A stretch of 64,000 nucleotides of DNA from Hydrogenophaga sp. (GCA_030653975.1 JAURYH010000031.1:1-64000); one strand, 5' to 3'. Positions 28,977 through 37,142 are shown, numbered from the stretch's first letter. Notes: a model not told the origin generated them from the letters alone. Translations and numbers: made by a program.

Positions 28977-29429
28977 TCATTTCAGGTGTTCGTTGATCAT
29001 CTTGGTCATTTCGAACATCGAAGCCTGGGCCTTCTTGAAGATTTCCTTCAGCTTGGCGTCGGCGTTGATCATGCGGCGGTTCACTTCGTCCTGCAGCTTG
29101 TTCTTCTTGATGTAAGCCCAGACCTGCTTGGTCACTTCGGTGCGTGGCAGCGGGTTGGCGCCGACAATGGCGGCCAGCGCGGCGCTGGGCGTCATGGCCT
29201 TCATGAACGCGGCGTTGGGCGTGCGCTTTTTCGCCGGAGCGGCTTTCTTGGCAGGGGCGGCTTTTTTGGCCGGAGCGGCCTTCTTCGCCGGAGCAGCAGC
29301 CTTCTTGGCCGGAGCGGCTTTCTTCGCTGGTGCAGCGACCTTCTTCGCAGGAGCGGCCTTCTTTGCCGGTGCAGCGGCCTTCTTGGCCGGAGCGGCTTTT
29401 TTAGCCGGCGCTTTTTTTGCAGTTGCCAT
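28977..29429 (-). CDS. SWIB/MDM2-domain protein with histone-H1-like tail
   Basis: A 150-residue basic protein. Residues 1-75 are lysine/alanine/proline repeats (units such as AAPAKK), like the tail of histone H1 and bacterial H1 homologues. The C-terminal half is a SWIB domain (PSAALAAIVGANPLPRTEVT ... MINADAKLKEIF), a fold otherwise known from eukaryotic chromatin remodellers and chlamydiae. It is likely a nucleoid-binding protein. The ATG at 29429 is chosen because MATAKKAPAKK is the family start; the frame is open 32 codons upstream. It ends at a strong terminator. Confidence 0.9.
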   Translation of the reverse strand: MATAKKAPAKKAAPAKKAAAPAKKAAPAKKVAAPAKKAAPAKKAAAPAKKAAPAKKAAPAKKAAPAKKRTPNAAFMKAMTPSAALAAIVGANPLPRTEVTKQVWAYIKKNKLQDEVNRRMINADAKLKEIFKKAQASMFEMTKMINEHLK

Positions 29430-29699
29430 GGTTGGATATCCTTCTAGAAGTTGACTATTCACCAGCGGAAAACGCGCTTTCTCACTGGTGTCTCGGATGC
29501 TAATGGACTTGCATCGCCATTCCAAGCGGCGTGATCAGGTTTTTTGCAGGTTTTCAGAGGAAGTGAGGCACATATTGGCGTTGAAAACAACACTTCAGCG
29601 CGCACCCTGTGCAAGCTGCTCGTCAGAGCGTGCGGCCATGCTCCAATCCGCTCCGTTTCAAGGCCCTTTTTTCATTCGCTTTTCAATCCGTTTTTCACC

Positions 29700-30212
29700 A
29701 TGTCCAACCCCCCCATGATGGCCACCTGCGATTTGTGTGACGCCCACAAGAACGACGGCTCCGGCGCCTTTCGTGTGCTGCCGCCCGTGTTCCGCGATTT
29801 CGGTGCGGTGTGCCGCTTCGCGGGTCCGGTGGTCACCGTCAAATGCTTTGAAGACAACACCCCGGTCAAGCAGGCGGTCGAAAGCGCGGGCGAGGGCCGG
29901 GTGCTGGTGGTGGATGGCGGCGGCTCGTTGCGCCGTGCGCTGCTGGGCGGCAACCTGGGGGCCGCGGCGGCCCGCAACGGCTGGGCCGGTGTGGTGATCG
30001 ATGGCTGCGTTCGCGATGTGGCCGAGCTGGCGGTGTGCAACGTGGGCATCCGCGCACTGGCTTGCATGCCGCTGCCCACCGAGCGCCGCACTGAGGGGTT
30101 GCGCGATCTGGCGGTGCAGATACAAGGTGTGTGGGTGCGTCCGGGCGACTGGCTCTATGCGGACGAGGACGGCATCGTGGTGGCCAACCGCCCGCTCCAC
30201 GGCGCCGCCTGA
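29700..30212 (+). CDS. rraA: RraA-family protein (RNase E regulator / HMG-CHA aldolase fold)
   Basis: A 170-residue protein of the RraA/class II HMG-CHA aldolase family. The core GGNLGAAAARNGWAGVVIDG followed by CVRDV carries the metal/substrate residues of the aldolase group. E. coli RraA of similar length inhibits RNase E; other members cleave 4-hydroxy-4-methyl-2-oxoglutarate. The two roles cannot be told apart here, though the length and stand-alone position favour RraA. The ATG at 29700 (MSNPPMMATCDLCDAH) is the best start. Its stop abuts the convergent TauE gene. Confidence 0.85.
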   Translation: MSNPPMMATCDLCDAHKNDGSGAFRVLPPVFRDFGAVCRFAGPVVTVKCFEDNTPVKQAVESAGEGRVLVVDGGGSLRRALLGGNLGAAAARNGWAGVVIDGCVRDVAELAVCNVGIRALACMPLPTERRTEGLRDLAVQIQGVWVRPGDWLYADEDGIVVANRPLHGAA

Positions 30213-31028
30213 TCAGGCCGAGAGGCCCTTGTAGAGCATGTAGGCGGCCAGTACATACAGGATGCTGGCAAAGACCCGCTTGAGCGATTTGACCGGCAGC
30301 GCGTGCGCGGCCTTCACGCCCAGCGGCGCCATCAGCACGCTGGCGATGGCGATCACCAGCAGCGCGGGCAGGAAAACATAGCCCAGCGAACCGGCTGGCA
30401 ATCCGGCCACGCCCTGGCCCGAGACGATGTAGCCCAGCGCATTGGCCAGTGCGATCGGGAAGCCGAGCGCAGCGCTGGTGGCCACGGCGTTGTGGATGGC
30501 GACGTTGCACCAGGTCATGAAGGGCACGCTGACGAAGCCGCCCCCCGCGCCCACCAGTCCGGACAGGAAGCCGATGGTCGTGCCGGCGCCGATCTGGCCC
30601 GCGGTGCCGGGCAGGGTGCGCGTGGGCTTGGGCTTCTTGTCCATCAGCATCTGCGTTGCGGAGAAACTGACGAAGGCGGCAAACACCAGCGCCAGCCACG
30701 ATCCCTTCAGCAGGGCGAACACGCCCAGGCTGGCCAGAGCGGCACCCAGCACGATGCCCGGCGCCAGTCGCTTGACGATGTCCCAGCGCACAGCACCGCG
30801 TTGGTGGTGCGCACGCACGCTGGAGATGGAGGTGAAGATGATGGTGGCCATGGAGGTGGCGATGGCCATCTTGATCGACAGATCGGGGGCGACGCCGCGG
30901 CCCGAAAGGATCACGGTGATGAAGGGCACCATGATCATGCCGCCGCCGATGCCGAGCAGGCCGGCGAGGAATCCGGTGCACAGGCCAAGGGCAACCAGTT
31001 CGGCAATGAGCAGAGGTTCAAGAATCAT
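30213..31028 (-). CDS. TauE/SafE-family membrane exporter
   Basis: A 271-residue inner-membrane protein with about eight hydrophobic helices and the two conserved half-repeats of the TauE/SafE family (GFLAGLLGIGGGMIMVPF and GFLSGLVGAGGGFVSVPF). Members move sulphite, sulphoacetate or related organosulphur anions across the membrane. No sulphur-metabolism gene adjoins it, so the substrate is open. It is convergent with rraA, the two stop codons touching. Confidence 0.92.
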   Translation of the reverse strand: MILEPLLIAELVALGLCTGFLAGLLGIGGGMIMVPFITVILSGRGVAPDLSIKMAIATSMATIIFTSISSVRAHHQRGAVRWDIVKRLAPGIVLGAALASLGVFALLKGSWLALVFAAFVSFSATQMLMDKKPKPTRTLPGTAGQIGAGTTIGFLSGLVGAGGGFVSVPFMTWCNVAIHNAVATSAALGFPIALANALGYIVSGQGVAGLPAGSLGYVFLPALLVIAIASVLMAPLGVKAAHALPVKSLKRVFASILYVLAAYMLYKGLSA

Positions 31029-31096
31029 GAGGGGGGAGTTCCTGTCGCCTCACAGTGAGTGAGGCCCACACAGTTAGGCCGGCGCGACACACCCAG

Positions 31097-31187
31097 AGCA
31101 GCCGTGGAACCGGCTTCGCCGGGCCACTGGCTGCGTCTCCCCTCCCGCAGGAGAGGGGGGACGACGCGAAGCGGCGCAGGGGGGTGG
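31097..31187. repeat. Dispersed GC-rich repeat, copy 1
   Basis: A roughly 90-base sequence opening GCAGCCGTGGAACCGGCTTC and closing GCGGCGCAGGGGGGTG. It is intergenic between the TauE gene and the 6S RNA gene. By eye it matches the copy at 49940-50016 closely and the inverse of 34291-34379. The element has internal inverted symmetry and resembles REP-type repeats. Confidence 0.75.
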
Positions 31188-31194
31188 TTCGAAT

Positions 31195-31371
31195 AAGGTG
31201 TCTGCAATGCCGCCGGACCGTCATCCTGAACCGGGGTTCAGGTGGGCCAGGGCAGCGTGACTTCGGGTTCATCTGACGCGAGATGCTCACACCCATCAGG
31301 CAATGTACCTAGTCCGTGCTCAATGAGCATTGGTTCAAGGAAATATAAAGCCCGGCGCGCACTGCAGACGG
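31195..31371 (-). ncRNA. ssrS: 6S RNA
   Basis: The minus strand downstream of zapA matches the form of 6S RNA, which binds the sigma-70 RNA polymerase holoenzyme. Near its 3' end it reads CACCTGAACCCCGGTTCAGG and then CGGTCCGGCGGCA, close to the E. coli 6S 3' half. The 5' GTCTGCAGTG pairs fully (one G-U) with CATTGCAGAC near the 3' end to form the closing stem. The interior can fold as the long hairpin with a central bubble. Position next to zapA agrees with ssrS in other proteobacteria. The exact ends are estimated within a few bases. Confidence 0.85.
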
Positions 31372-31376
31372 TCTGG

Positions 31377-31382
31377 ATTGTA
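31377..31382 (-). promoter_or_regulatory. Minus-10 box of the 6S RNA gene
   Basis: TACAAT on the minus strand lies about six bases ahead of the estimated 5' end of the 6S RNA. The minus-35 region (CTGAAA or TTCTGA, 17-19 bases upstream) is a weak match. Confidence 0.55.
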
Positions 31383-31446
31383 GGCCCGCTGGGCCGTGTT
31401 TTCAGAACCGCCGGTCCACAAATACCGATGTGCCGCCGAATGGTCG

Positions 31447-31830
31447 TCAGAGCAGTTGGCCGTCGCTGCCCAGGGTCTGGTCGAGGCGGCGAATGAGCTC
31501 GTCCATGCGGGCTTGCGCAGCCGGATCGTTGTCGGTGTTGCCCGGGGCTTGCGCGGGCTCGGTCAGGGGGCCGAGTTCCGTGTTGCCGAAGACGGCCTGT
31601 TCAAAATGCAGTGATTCTTTTTGCGACAGCTCGAAGGCCAGGTTCAACGAGGCCAGCACGGCGATACGGTCACGGGCCTTGACCTTGCCGGCATCGCGGA
31701 TGCGGCACATGGCCGTGTCCACGCGCTCCACGGCGTCGAGCAACGCCGACTCGCCGCCCTCGGGGCAGGCCAGCAGATAGCTCTGGCCCATGATCTGGAC
31801 TTCAATCTGTTTGCTCGCCGGCTGGTTCAT
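31447..31830 (-). CDS. zapA: Cell division protein ZapA
   Basis: A 127-residue protein that binds and cross-links FtsZ filaments at midcell. The N-terminal globular part IEVQIMGQSYLLACPEGGES and the helix VERVDTAMCRIRDAGKVKAR are typical, followed by ALASLNLAFEL and a C-terminal helix. The length is slightly above the E. coli protein because of a variable tail. Its start overlaps the stop of the upstream coiled-coil gene by four bases, so the two are translationally coupled. The 6S RNA gene follows. Confidence 0.92.
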   Translation of the reverse strand: MNQPASKQIEVQIMGQSYLLACPEGGESALLDAVERVDTAMCRIRDAGKVKARDRIAVLASLNLAFELSQKESLHFEQAVFGNTELGPLTEPAQAPGNTDNDPAAQARMDELIRRLDQTLGSDGQLL

Positions 31831-32063
31831 TCGAGCTCCTTTGGCAGGTTGGGACCATCGGAGGCCGAGGCGGGCAGGCGGTCGAGCAGGGCGTCGATGC
31901 GGGCACGGGCTGCGTTCAGGCGCGACTTGAGGGAGTCGCGCTCGGCCTGCAGGACCTGTACCTGTTCATGCAGCAGGCTGTTGGTGCGCTGCAGTTCCTC
32001 GTGTCGCAGCAGCAGCCGCTCTACGCGCTCGGTGATCTGGTCAAGGTGCTTGGGATCGGCCAT
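31827..32063 (-). CDS. Small coiled-coil protein upstream of zapA (ZapB-like)
   Basis: A 78-residue acidic/basic helix with heptad periodicity (MADPKHLDQITERVERLLLR, then LQRTNSLLHEQVQVLQAERD), predicted to be one long coiled coil. Similar small proteins regularly precede zapA in proteobacteria and are annotated as TIGR02449 or ZapB-like. A role in cell division with ZapA is inferred from position. The ATG at 32063 is chosen over one eight codons upstream, because MADPKHLDQIT fits known members. Confidence 0.75.
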   Translation of the reverse strand: MADPKHLDQITERVERLLLRHEELQRTNSLLHEQVQVLQAERDSLKSRLNAARARIDALLDRLPASASDGPNLPKELE

Positions 32064-32094
32064 GGTTACGACATGTTGCTGCCACATTGTAGGG

Positions 32095-32121
32095 TTGCGG
32101 CAAGGCCCCCGCGTTTACAAT
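32095..32121 (+). promoter_or_regulatory. Likely promoter of the cobalamin cluster
   Basis: TTGCGG at 32095-32100 and TACAAT at 32116-32121 lie just ahead of the riboswitch, with 15-base spacing (short of the ideal 17). The implied transcription start falls near 32128, at the first conserved riboswitch bases. Confidence 0.55.
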
Positions 32122-32127
32122 GCGCTC

Positions 32128-32350
32128 TGTTGGTGCTCGCGGTGTGGTTCACATGCCGCAGTTCAACGGGAAGCAGGAGGGAAAGTTCACACCGGACGGA
32201 CCTAACCTGCGCTGCCCCCGCAACGGTAAGCAGACGAGAAGCCTGATGTCTTCAGGCCACTCCGCTTTCATCTCACAACCACTGGACGGCCAACGCTGTC
32301 TGGGAAGGTGATGAAGGTTGTTCTGCCAGCCCGGATACCGGCCAACGAGG
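32128..32350 (+). promoter_or_regulatory. Cobalamin (AdoCbl) riboswitch
   Basis: The leader carries the hallmarks of a class I B12 riboswitch in order: a GGTGTGGTTCACA-like P2/P3 region, GGGAA, the core GCTGCCCCCGCAACGGTAAG, the B12-box region with AGCCTGATGTCTTCAGGCCACT, and the closing AGCCCGGATACCGGCC. It lies directly before btuB. In this family, bound adenosylcobalamin blocks translation or elongation, so the btu/cob genes should be shut down when B12 is plentiful. Confidence 0.95.
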
Positions 32351-32440
32351 TGGTGGTGCGTCCAGCCAATGGCGCGCCACCGTGACGCTCAGGCATCGTC
32401 GGGGAAGACGGTGAGAGCACTCCATCGTTTGTTCTCTTTC

Positions 32441-34282
32441 ATGAAAAACCGCAACCTGCGCGCGCCCCTGGCCGCGCTGCCCCTGGCCATCCTGGCCCTG
32501 TCTTCCCACGCCCAGACTTCTGGAACCTCCACGGCCACGGAGTTGCCTGAAACCGTGGTCACCGCCACGCGGTCTGCCATTCCTGTGGCCGATGTGGTGG
32601 CCGACGTTTCCATCGTTGACCGCGAGCAGATCGAGCGCAGCGGCGCCAACGGTCTGGCCGATGTGCTGTCGCGGGTGCCGGGCATCACCGTGACCCGCAA
32701 TGGCGGCCCCGCTTCGACCACCAGCGTGTACCTGCGCGGCGCCGAGACGCGTTTCACCGCCGTGTTCGTGGACGGGGTCCGCGTGGATTCGCAGTCCACC
32801 GGCGGCGCCAGCTGGAACGCGATCCCCTTGGCGCAGGTCGAGCGCATCGAGGTGCTGCGCGGCCCGGCGGCAGCGATCTACGGCTCCGACGCCCTGGCCG
32901 GTGTGGTCCAGATCTTCACACGCCAGGGCGAGGCGGGTTTCTTTCCCTCGGTCCATGTGGGCGTGGGCACGCACAACACGCGCGACATGAGCGTGTCGCT
33001 GCGGGGTGGGCAGGGCGCGGTGAGCTATGCGCTGGGCCTCTCGGGTGAGCGCAGCGACGGGTTCAACGCCAAGCCCTCGGGCAACCCCGACCGCGACGGC
33101 TACCGCAGCCAGTCGGTCTCGGGCCGGCTGGGCTGGAAGCTCGCCCCCGGCCACGAGCTGGAAGCGACGCTGCTCGACAGCGACCAGAAGGCGGGCTACG
33201 ACGGCTTTCTGCCCGGTCAGGACGACCAGAGCCAGCAAGACCTGCGCACCCTGGGGCTCACCTGGTCAGCGGCCTGGAGCGACACCTGGAAAACCCGCGT
33301 GGGTGTGACCCGCGGCACCGATCGCTACGAAACCACACCGTCGCCTTATCTGACCAACACGCGCATCGACACCTACCTGTTGCGCAACGAGTGGCGCATG
33401 GGTGCGGCCACCCTGAGCGCCGATCTGGAGCGCCGCGAAGACCGCCTCACGAACGGCAGCACCACACCCGAACAGACCGCTCGCGACCAGAACGCGCTCG
33501 CGCTGGGCTACACGCTGCGACAGGGCGCACACACGCTGCAGCTCAACGCACGCCACGACGACGACAGCGAGTTCGGTGGCCAGTCCACCGGTGGCGCCGC
33601 CTACGCGTTTGCGTTCACGCCCGCCTGGCGCGCCACGCTGTCGGCCGGCACCGCGTTCCGTGTGCCCACGCTGTTCCAGCGTTTCAGCTTCTACGGCACG
33701 CCCGATCTGAAGGCCGAAAGCGCCCGCAACTTCGAGGCCGGCCTGCGCTACCAGGCGGACCATGACCGGGCCGGTTTCACGCTGTACCGCAACGAGGTGA
33801 AGAACCTGATCGACTACGTCAGCGGGCCTGGCTCCTGTGCCAATGGTGTGGGGGAGTTCGCGGGTTGTTACGGCAACACGGGCAGGGCGCGTTACACCGG
33901 TGTCACGCTCAGCGGCGGCACCCGGGTGGGCGCAGTCAACCTCGGGGCTTCGCTCGATCTGATGCGCCCCAAAGACCAGGAGACCGGTCTGCGCCTCGCG
34001 CGCCGAGCCCAGACCCAGGCCACCCTGACAGCCGACACCCAGCTGGCCAGCTGGACACTGAGTGGCGAGGTGCAGCATGTCGGCTCGCGTTTCAACGACG
34101 CGGCCAACACGCAGCGCCTGCCGGCCTACAGCCAGCTGAACCTGTCGGCCAGCACCGCGCTCACGCCCGAGTGGAAGCTGCAGGCCCGTGTCGACAACCT
34201 GACCGACAAGGCCTACGAGTCGGTGCTGGGCTACGCCACCGCTGGCCGTACCTTGTACGTCGGCCTCAACTGGTCGCGTTGA
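32441..34282 (+). CDS. btuB: TonB-dependent vitamin B12 receptor BtuB
   Basis: A 613-residue outer-membrane beta-barrel receptor that imports corrinoids. It has a signal peptide (MKNRNLRAPLAALPLAILAL, cleavage after SSHA), a TonB box ELPETVVTATR, a plug domain (VDREQIERSGANGLADVLSR, VYLRGAETRFTAVFVDGVR) and a barrel that ends in LYVGLNWSR. The ATG at 32441 is the only one that gives a proper signal peptide. It is the first gene after the cobalamin riboswitch. Confidence 0.95.
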   Translation: MKNRNLRAPLAALPLAILALSSHAQTSGTSTATELPETVVTATRSAIPVADVVADVSIVDREQIERSGANGLADVLSRVPGITVTRNGGPASTTSVYLRGAETRFTAVFVDGVRVDSQSTGGASWNAIPLAQVERIEVLRGPAAAIYGSDALAGVVQIFTRQGEAGFFPSVHVGVGTHNTRDMSVSLRGGQGAVSYALGLSGERSDGFNAKPSGNPDRDGYRSQSVSGRLGWKLAPGHELEATLLDSDQKAGYDGFLPGQDDQSQQDLRTLGLTWSAAWSDTWKTRVGVTRGTDRYETTPSPYLTNTRIDTYLLRNEWRMGAATLSADLERREDRLTNGSTTPEQTARDQNALALGYTLRQGAHTLQLNARHDDDSEFGGQSTGGAAYAFAFTPAWRATLSAGTAFRVPTLFQRFSFYGTPDLKAESARNFEAGLRYQADHDRAGFTLYRNEVKNLIDYVSGPGSCANGVGEFAGCYGNTGRARYTGVTLSGGTRVGAVNLGASLDLMRPKDQETGLRLARRAQTQATLTADTQLASWTLSGEVQHVGSRFNDAANTQRLPAYSQLNLSASTALTPEWKLQARVDNLTDKAYESVLGYATAGRTLYVGLNWSR

Positions 34283-34290
34283 GATGGGAC

Positions 34291-34379
34291 TCCCCCCTGC
34301 GACGCTGCGCGTCTTGCCCCCGCCCGTTCCGGAGGGGGGACGCAGCCTGTGGCCGGGCGGAGCCCGTTCCATGGCTGCC
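34291..34379. repeat. Dispersed GC-rich repeat, copy 2 (inverted)
   Basis: Read on the minus strand this sequence follows copies 1 and 3: GCAGCCATGGAACGGGCTCC ... GGCTGCGTCCCCCCTCCGG ... GCGCAGCGTCGCAGGGGGG. It fills the space between btuB and the body of cobB. Where the other copies have CCGTGG, this one has CCATGG, which creates an in-frame ATG for cobB. Confidence 0.7.
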
Positions 34380-35756
34380 CTGGACGGGGCGCACGCTTCG
34401 GCGACGCCTGACGCTGTGACCTGTCCGGCGCTGCTGATCGCGGCGCCGGCCTCGGGCCAGGGCAAGACCACCGTGACGGCGGCGCTGGCCAGGCTGCACA
34501 CGCGGCAGGGCCGGCGGGTGCGGGTGTTCAAGTGCGGCCCGGATTTTCTGGACCCGCATTGGCACACGCTCGCCAGCGGCCACCCGGTGCACAACCTCGA
34601 CCTCTGGCTCAACGGCGAGGCCGACATCCGCGCACGGCTGTTTGAGGCCGCGTCGTCGAGTGACCTGATCCTGATCGAAGGGGTCATGGGCTTGTTCGAC
34701 GGCGAACCCAGCGCGGCCGACCTCGCGCGGCGCTTCGGGCTGCCGGTGCTGGCCGTGATCGACGCGTCAGCGATGGCGGGCACCTTCGGCGCGCTGGCGC
34801 ACGGGCTGCGCCACTACCAGGAAGACCTGCCCTGGGCGGGCGTGCTGGCCAACCGGGTCGCCAGCGAAGGGCACGCGCAGATGCTGCAGCGCTCGTTGCG
34901 CCCGGCGATGTCCGAAGGCGAATCGGTGGGCATCGACGCCGGCTGGCTCGGGGCCTTGATGCGCGACGCGGGTTTCACGCTGCCCGAGCGGCACCTCGGC
35001 TTGACGGTCGCGTCCGAGCTGCCCGACGCCATGGAGCGGCTTGACGCCTTGGCCGACGCGCTGGCGCAGGCGCCACTGGGGCGGCTCGACCACGCGGGCT
35101 GGCAGCGCTGGGTGGTGCGGTTCGATGCGGTGTCGCCATCGGTGCCCGCTCGCCGGCTGGCGGGACGCACGGTGGCGGTGGCGCGCGACGCGGCCTTCTG
35201 TTTCATCTACCCGGCCAACCTGGACTGCCTGCGCGCGCTCGGTGCCGAGCTGGTGTTTTTCTCGCCGCTGGCCGACGAACCGGTGCCGGCTTGCGACGCC
35301 GTGTGGCTGCCGGGCGGTTACCCGGAGCTGCACGCGGCCACGCTGGCAAAGGGTGTGCACTGTCGTGTCACGCTGGCCGAACATGTCGCGACCGGTCGGC
35401 CCGTCTGGGCCGAGTGCGGCGGCATGATGCCGCTGTTTGACGCCCTGACCACCGTCGACGGCGACGAGCACCCGATGTGGGGCCTGCTGCCCGGCCGCGT
35501 GGTGATGCAGAAGCGCCTGGCCGCCCTGGGACCGCAGCGCTGGGGCACGGCGCAGGGCGAGCTGCGTGGTCACACCTTCCACTACTCGACCACCGAGTCG
35601 CCGTTGCATCCGCGGTGCCGGACCGAGGCGCAGCGCGCGGGCGGGCGCGGCGAGGCCATCTACGCGCAGGGCCCGGTACGCGCCAGTTATTTCCACGCCT
35701 GGTTTGCCTCCAACCCCGAGGCCGTTGCCTCGCTGTTTCTCGCGGAGGTCGTGTGA
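34371..35756 (+). CDS. cobB: Cobyrinate a,c-diamide synthase
   Basis: A protein of about 461 residues that amidates the a and c side chains of cobyrinic acid or its hydrogenobyrinic equivalent with glutamine and ATP. The N-terminal P-loop domain reads LLIAAPASGQGKTTVTAALA, with CGPDFLDPHWH and EGVMGLFDG. The C-terminal type I glutamine amidotransferase domain has its cysteine in WAECGGMM. The start is uncertain: ATG 34371 (inside a repeat), ATG 34284 (one base after btuB) or GTG 34416 are all in frame; conserved sequence begins near 34420. It ends with a GTGA overlap with the next gene. Confidence 0.92.
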   Translation: MAALDGAHASATPDAVTCPALLIAAPASGQGKTTVTAALARLHTRQGRRVRVFKCGPDFLDPHWHTLASGHPVHNLDLWLNGEADIRARLFEAASSSDLILIEGVMGLFDGEPSAADLARRFGLPVLAVIDASAMAGTFGALAHGLRHYQEDLPWAGVLANRVASEGHAQMLQRSLRPAMSEGESVGIDAGWLGALMRDAGFTLPERHLGLTVASELPDAMERLDALADALAQAPLGRLDHAGWQRWVVRFDAVSPSVPARRLAGRTVAVARDAAFCFIYPANLDCLRALGAELVFFSPLADEPVPACDAVWLPGGYPELHAATLAKGVHCRVTLAEHVATGRPVWAECGGMMPLFDALTTVDGDEHPMWGLLPGRVVMQKRLAALGPQRWGTAQGELRGHTFHYSTTESPLHPRCRTEAQRAGGRGEAIYAQGPVRASYFHAWFASNPEAVASLFLAEVV

Positions 35757-36574
35757 GCACGCTGCACCTTGGACCTCAACGCATCGTCTGCCTGACCGAG
35801 GAGACCACCGAATGGCTCTACCTGTTGGGGCAGGAGCAGCGCATCGTCGGCATCAGCGGCTACACGGTGCGGCCGCGCCGGGCGCGCGACGAGAAGCCCA
35901 AGGTGAGTGCGTTCCTGAACGCGAAGATCGACAAGATCCTCGCGCTGCAGCCCGATTGCGTGTTCGGCTTCTCCGATCTGCAGGCCGACATCGCCGCCTC
36001 ATTGATCCGCGCCGGCGTGCAGGTGACGGTGTTCAACCAGCGCAGCGTGGACGAGATTTTTTCCATGCTGTTCCAGGTGGCGGCGATGGTGGGCTGCGCT
36101 GAAGAGGGCCTGGCGCGCATCGACGTCATGCGCCTGCGGCTGGAGGCCATCCGTGCCGAGGTGACCGCGCTGGTGGCGGCTGGCAAGCGCCGCCCCAAGG
36201 TGTTTTTTGAAGAGTGGGACGAGCCGCACATCAGCGGCATCCGCTGGGTGTCGGAGCTGCTGGGCATCGCGGGCGGCGACGACGTGTTTCCCGAGCTGGC
36301 GGTGCAGTCGCTGGGCAAGGACCGCATCATTGCCGAAAGCGCGGAGATCGTGGCGCGCTCGCCCGACATCGTGATCGGCTCCTGGTGTGGGAAGAAGTTC
36401 CGCCCCGAGAAGGTGGCGGCGCGCGCTGGGTGGCAGGACGTGCCCGCCGTGCGCGACGGCCAGCTGTTCGAGATCAAGTCGGCCGACATCCTGCAGCCCG
36501 GCCCGGCAGCTTTGACCGACGGCGTGGCGCAGATGCACCGCATCGTGACCGAGTGGATGAAGCAACATGGCTGA
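35753..36574 (+). CDS. BtuF-like cobalamin-binding protein without signal peptide
   Basis: A 273-residue member of the periplasmic-binding-protein class III family (BtuF/FhuD fold). It begins directly with the binding domain (STLHLGPQRIVCLTEETTEW, then GISGYTVRPRRA) and has no signal peptide, so it should stay in the cytoplasm. The start is the GTG at 35753, overlapping the cobB stop as GTGA. Similar proteins occur in B12 clusters of other betaproteobacteria and are usually called cobalamin-binding proteins; their task is not established. A second, secreted BtuF is encoded two genes on. Its end overlaps cobU by eight bases. Confidence 0.85.
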   Translation: MSTLHLGPQRIVCLTEETTEWLYLLGQEQRIVGISGYTVRPRRARDEKPKVSAFLNAKIDKILALQPDCVFGFSDLQADIAASLIRAGVQVTVFNQRSVDEIFSMLFQVAAMVGCAEEGLARIDVMRLRLEAIRAEVTALVAAGKRRPKVFFEEWDEPHISGIRWVSELLGIAGGDDVFPELAVQSLGKDRIIAESAEIVARSPDIVIGSWCGKKFRPEKVAARAGWQDVPAVRDGQLFEIKSADILQPGPAALTDGVAQMHRIVTEWMKQHG

Positions 36575-37142
36575 TCTGGTGCGCCGCGAATTCATCCTCG
36601 GTGGCCAGCGCAGTGGCAAGTCTCGCCGCGCCGAAGCGCTGGCTTGCCAGTGGCTGGAGCGTTCGCCCGATCACCGCGCCGTGCTGATCGCCACCGGCCA
36701 GGCCTGGGATATCGAGATGCGCGAACGCATCGCTCGCCACCAGCGCGACCGCGCCGAACGCGTGCCGGGCATGACCACGGTGGAGGAGCCGCTGGCACTG
36801 GCCGAGGCCTTGCGCCGTGTCAGCGAGGCGAAGACCCTGGTGGTGGTCGATTGCCTGACGCTGTGGATGACCAACCTGCTGCTGCCGACCGACGCTGCGA
36901 AAGCCCTGGATGAGACCGCCGTGATCGCCGCGGGCCACGCGCTGTGCGAGGCCATCACCGCAGCACCCGGGGCGGTGGTGTTGGTGGGCAACGAGATCGG
37001 CCTGGGCGTGATCCCCCTGGGGCGCGAGGTGCGCCAGTTCGTGGACGCGCTGGGCCGTTTGAACCAGAGCGTGGCGGCCGCCTGCGAGCGCGTCACCTTG
37101 ATGGCGGCGGGCCTGCCGCTGACACTGAAAGACCAGCCATGA
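36567..37142 (+). CDS. cobU: Adenosylcobinamide kinase / adenosylcobinamide-phosphate guanylyltransferase
   Basis: A 191-residue bifunctional enzyme (CobU/CobP) that phosphorylates adenosylcobinamide and transfers GMP to give AdoCbi-GDP. The P-loop is LGGQRSGKS at residues 11-19. The guanylylated histidine is in RIARHQRDR near 58, and VVDCLTLWMTNLL, VGNEIGLGVIP and GRLNQSVAAACE are family segments. It overlaps the BtuF-like gene by eight bases and btuF by four. Confidence 0.95.
   Translation: MADLVRREFILGGQRSGKSRRAEALACQWLERSPDHRAVLIATGQAWDIEMRERIARHQRDRAERVPGMTTVEEPLALAEALRRVSEAKTLVVVDCLTLWMTNLLLPTDAAKALDETAVIAAGHALCEAITAAPGAVVLVGNEIGLGVIPLGREVRQFVDALGRLNQSVAAACERVTLMAAGLPLTLKDQP

Noticed and set aside
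29210-29425. Possible CRISPR-like repeats in the SWIB gene
   Set aside because: The repeats encode the AAPAKK-type tail in frame and have no unique spacers.
31018-31296. Short frames in the intergenic region between the TauE gene and zapA
   Set aside because: They cover the dispersed repeat and the 6S RNA gene; the peptide sequences have no coding character.
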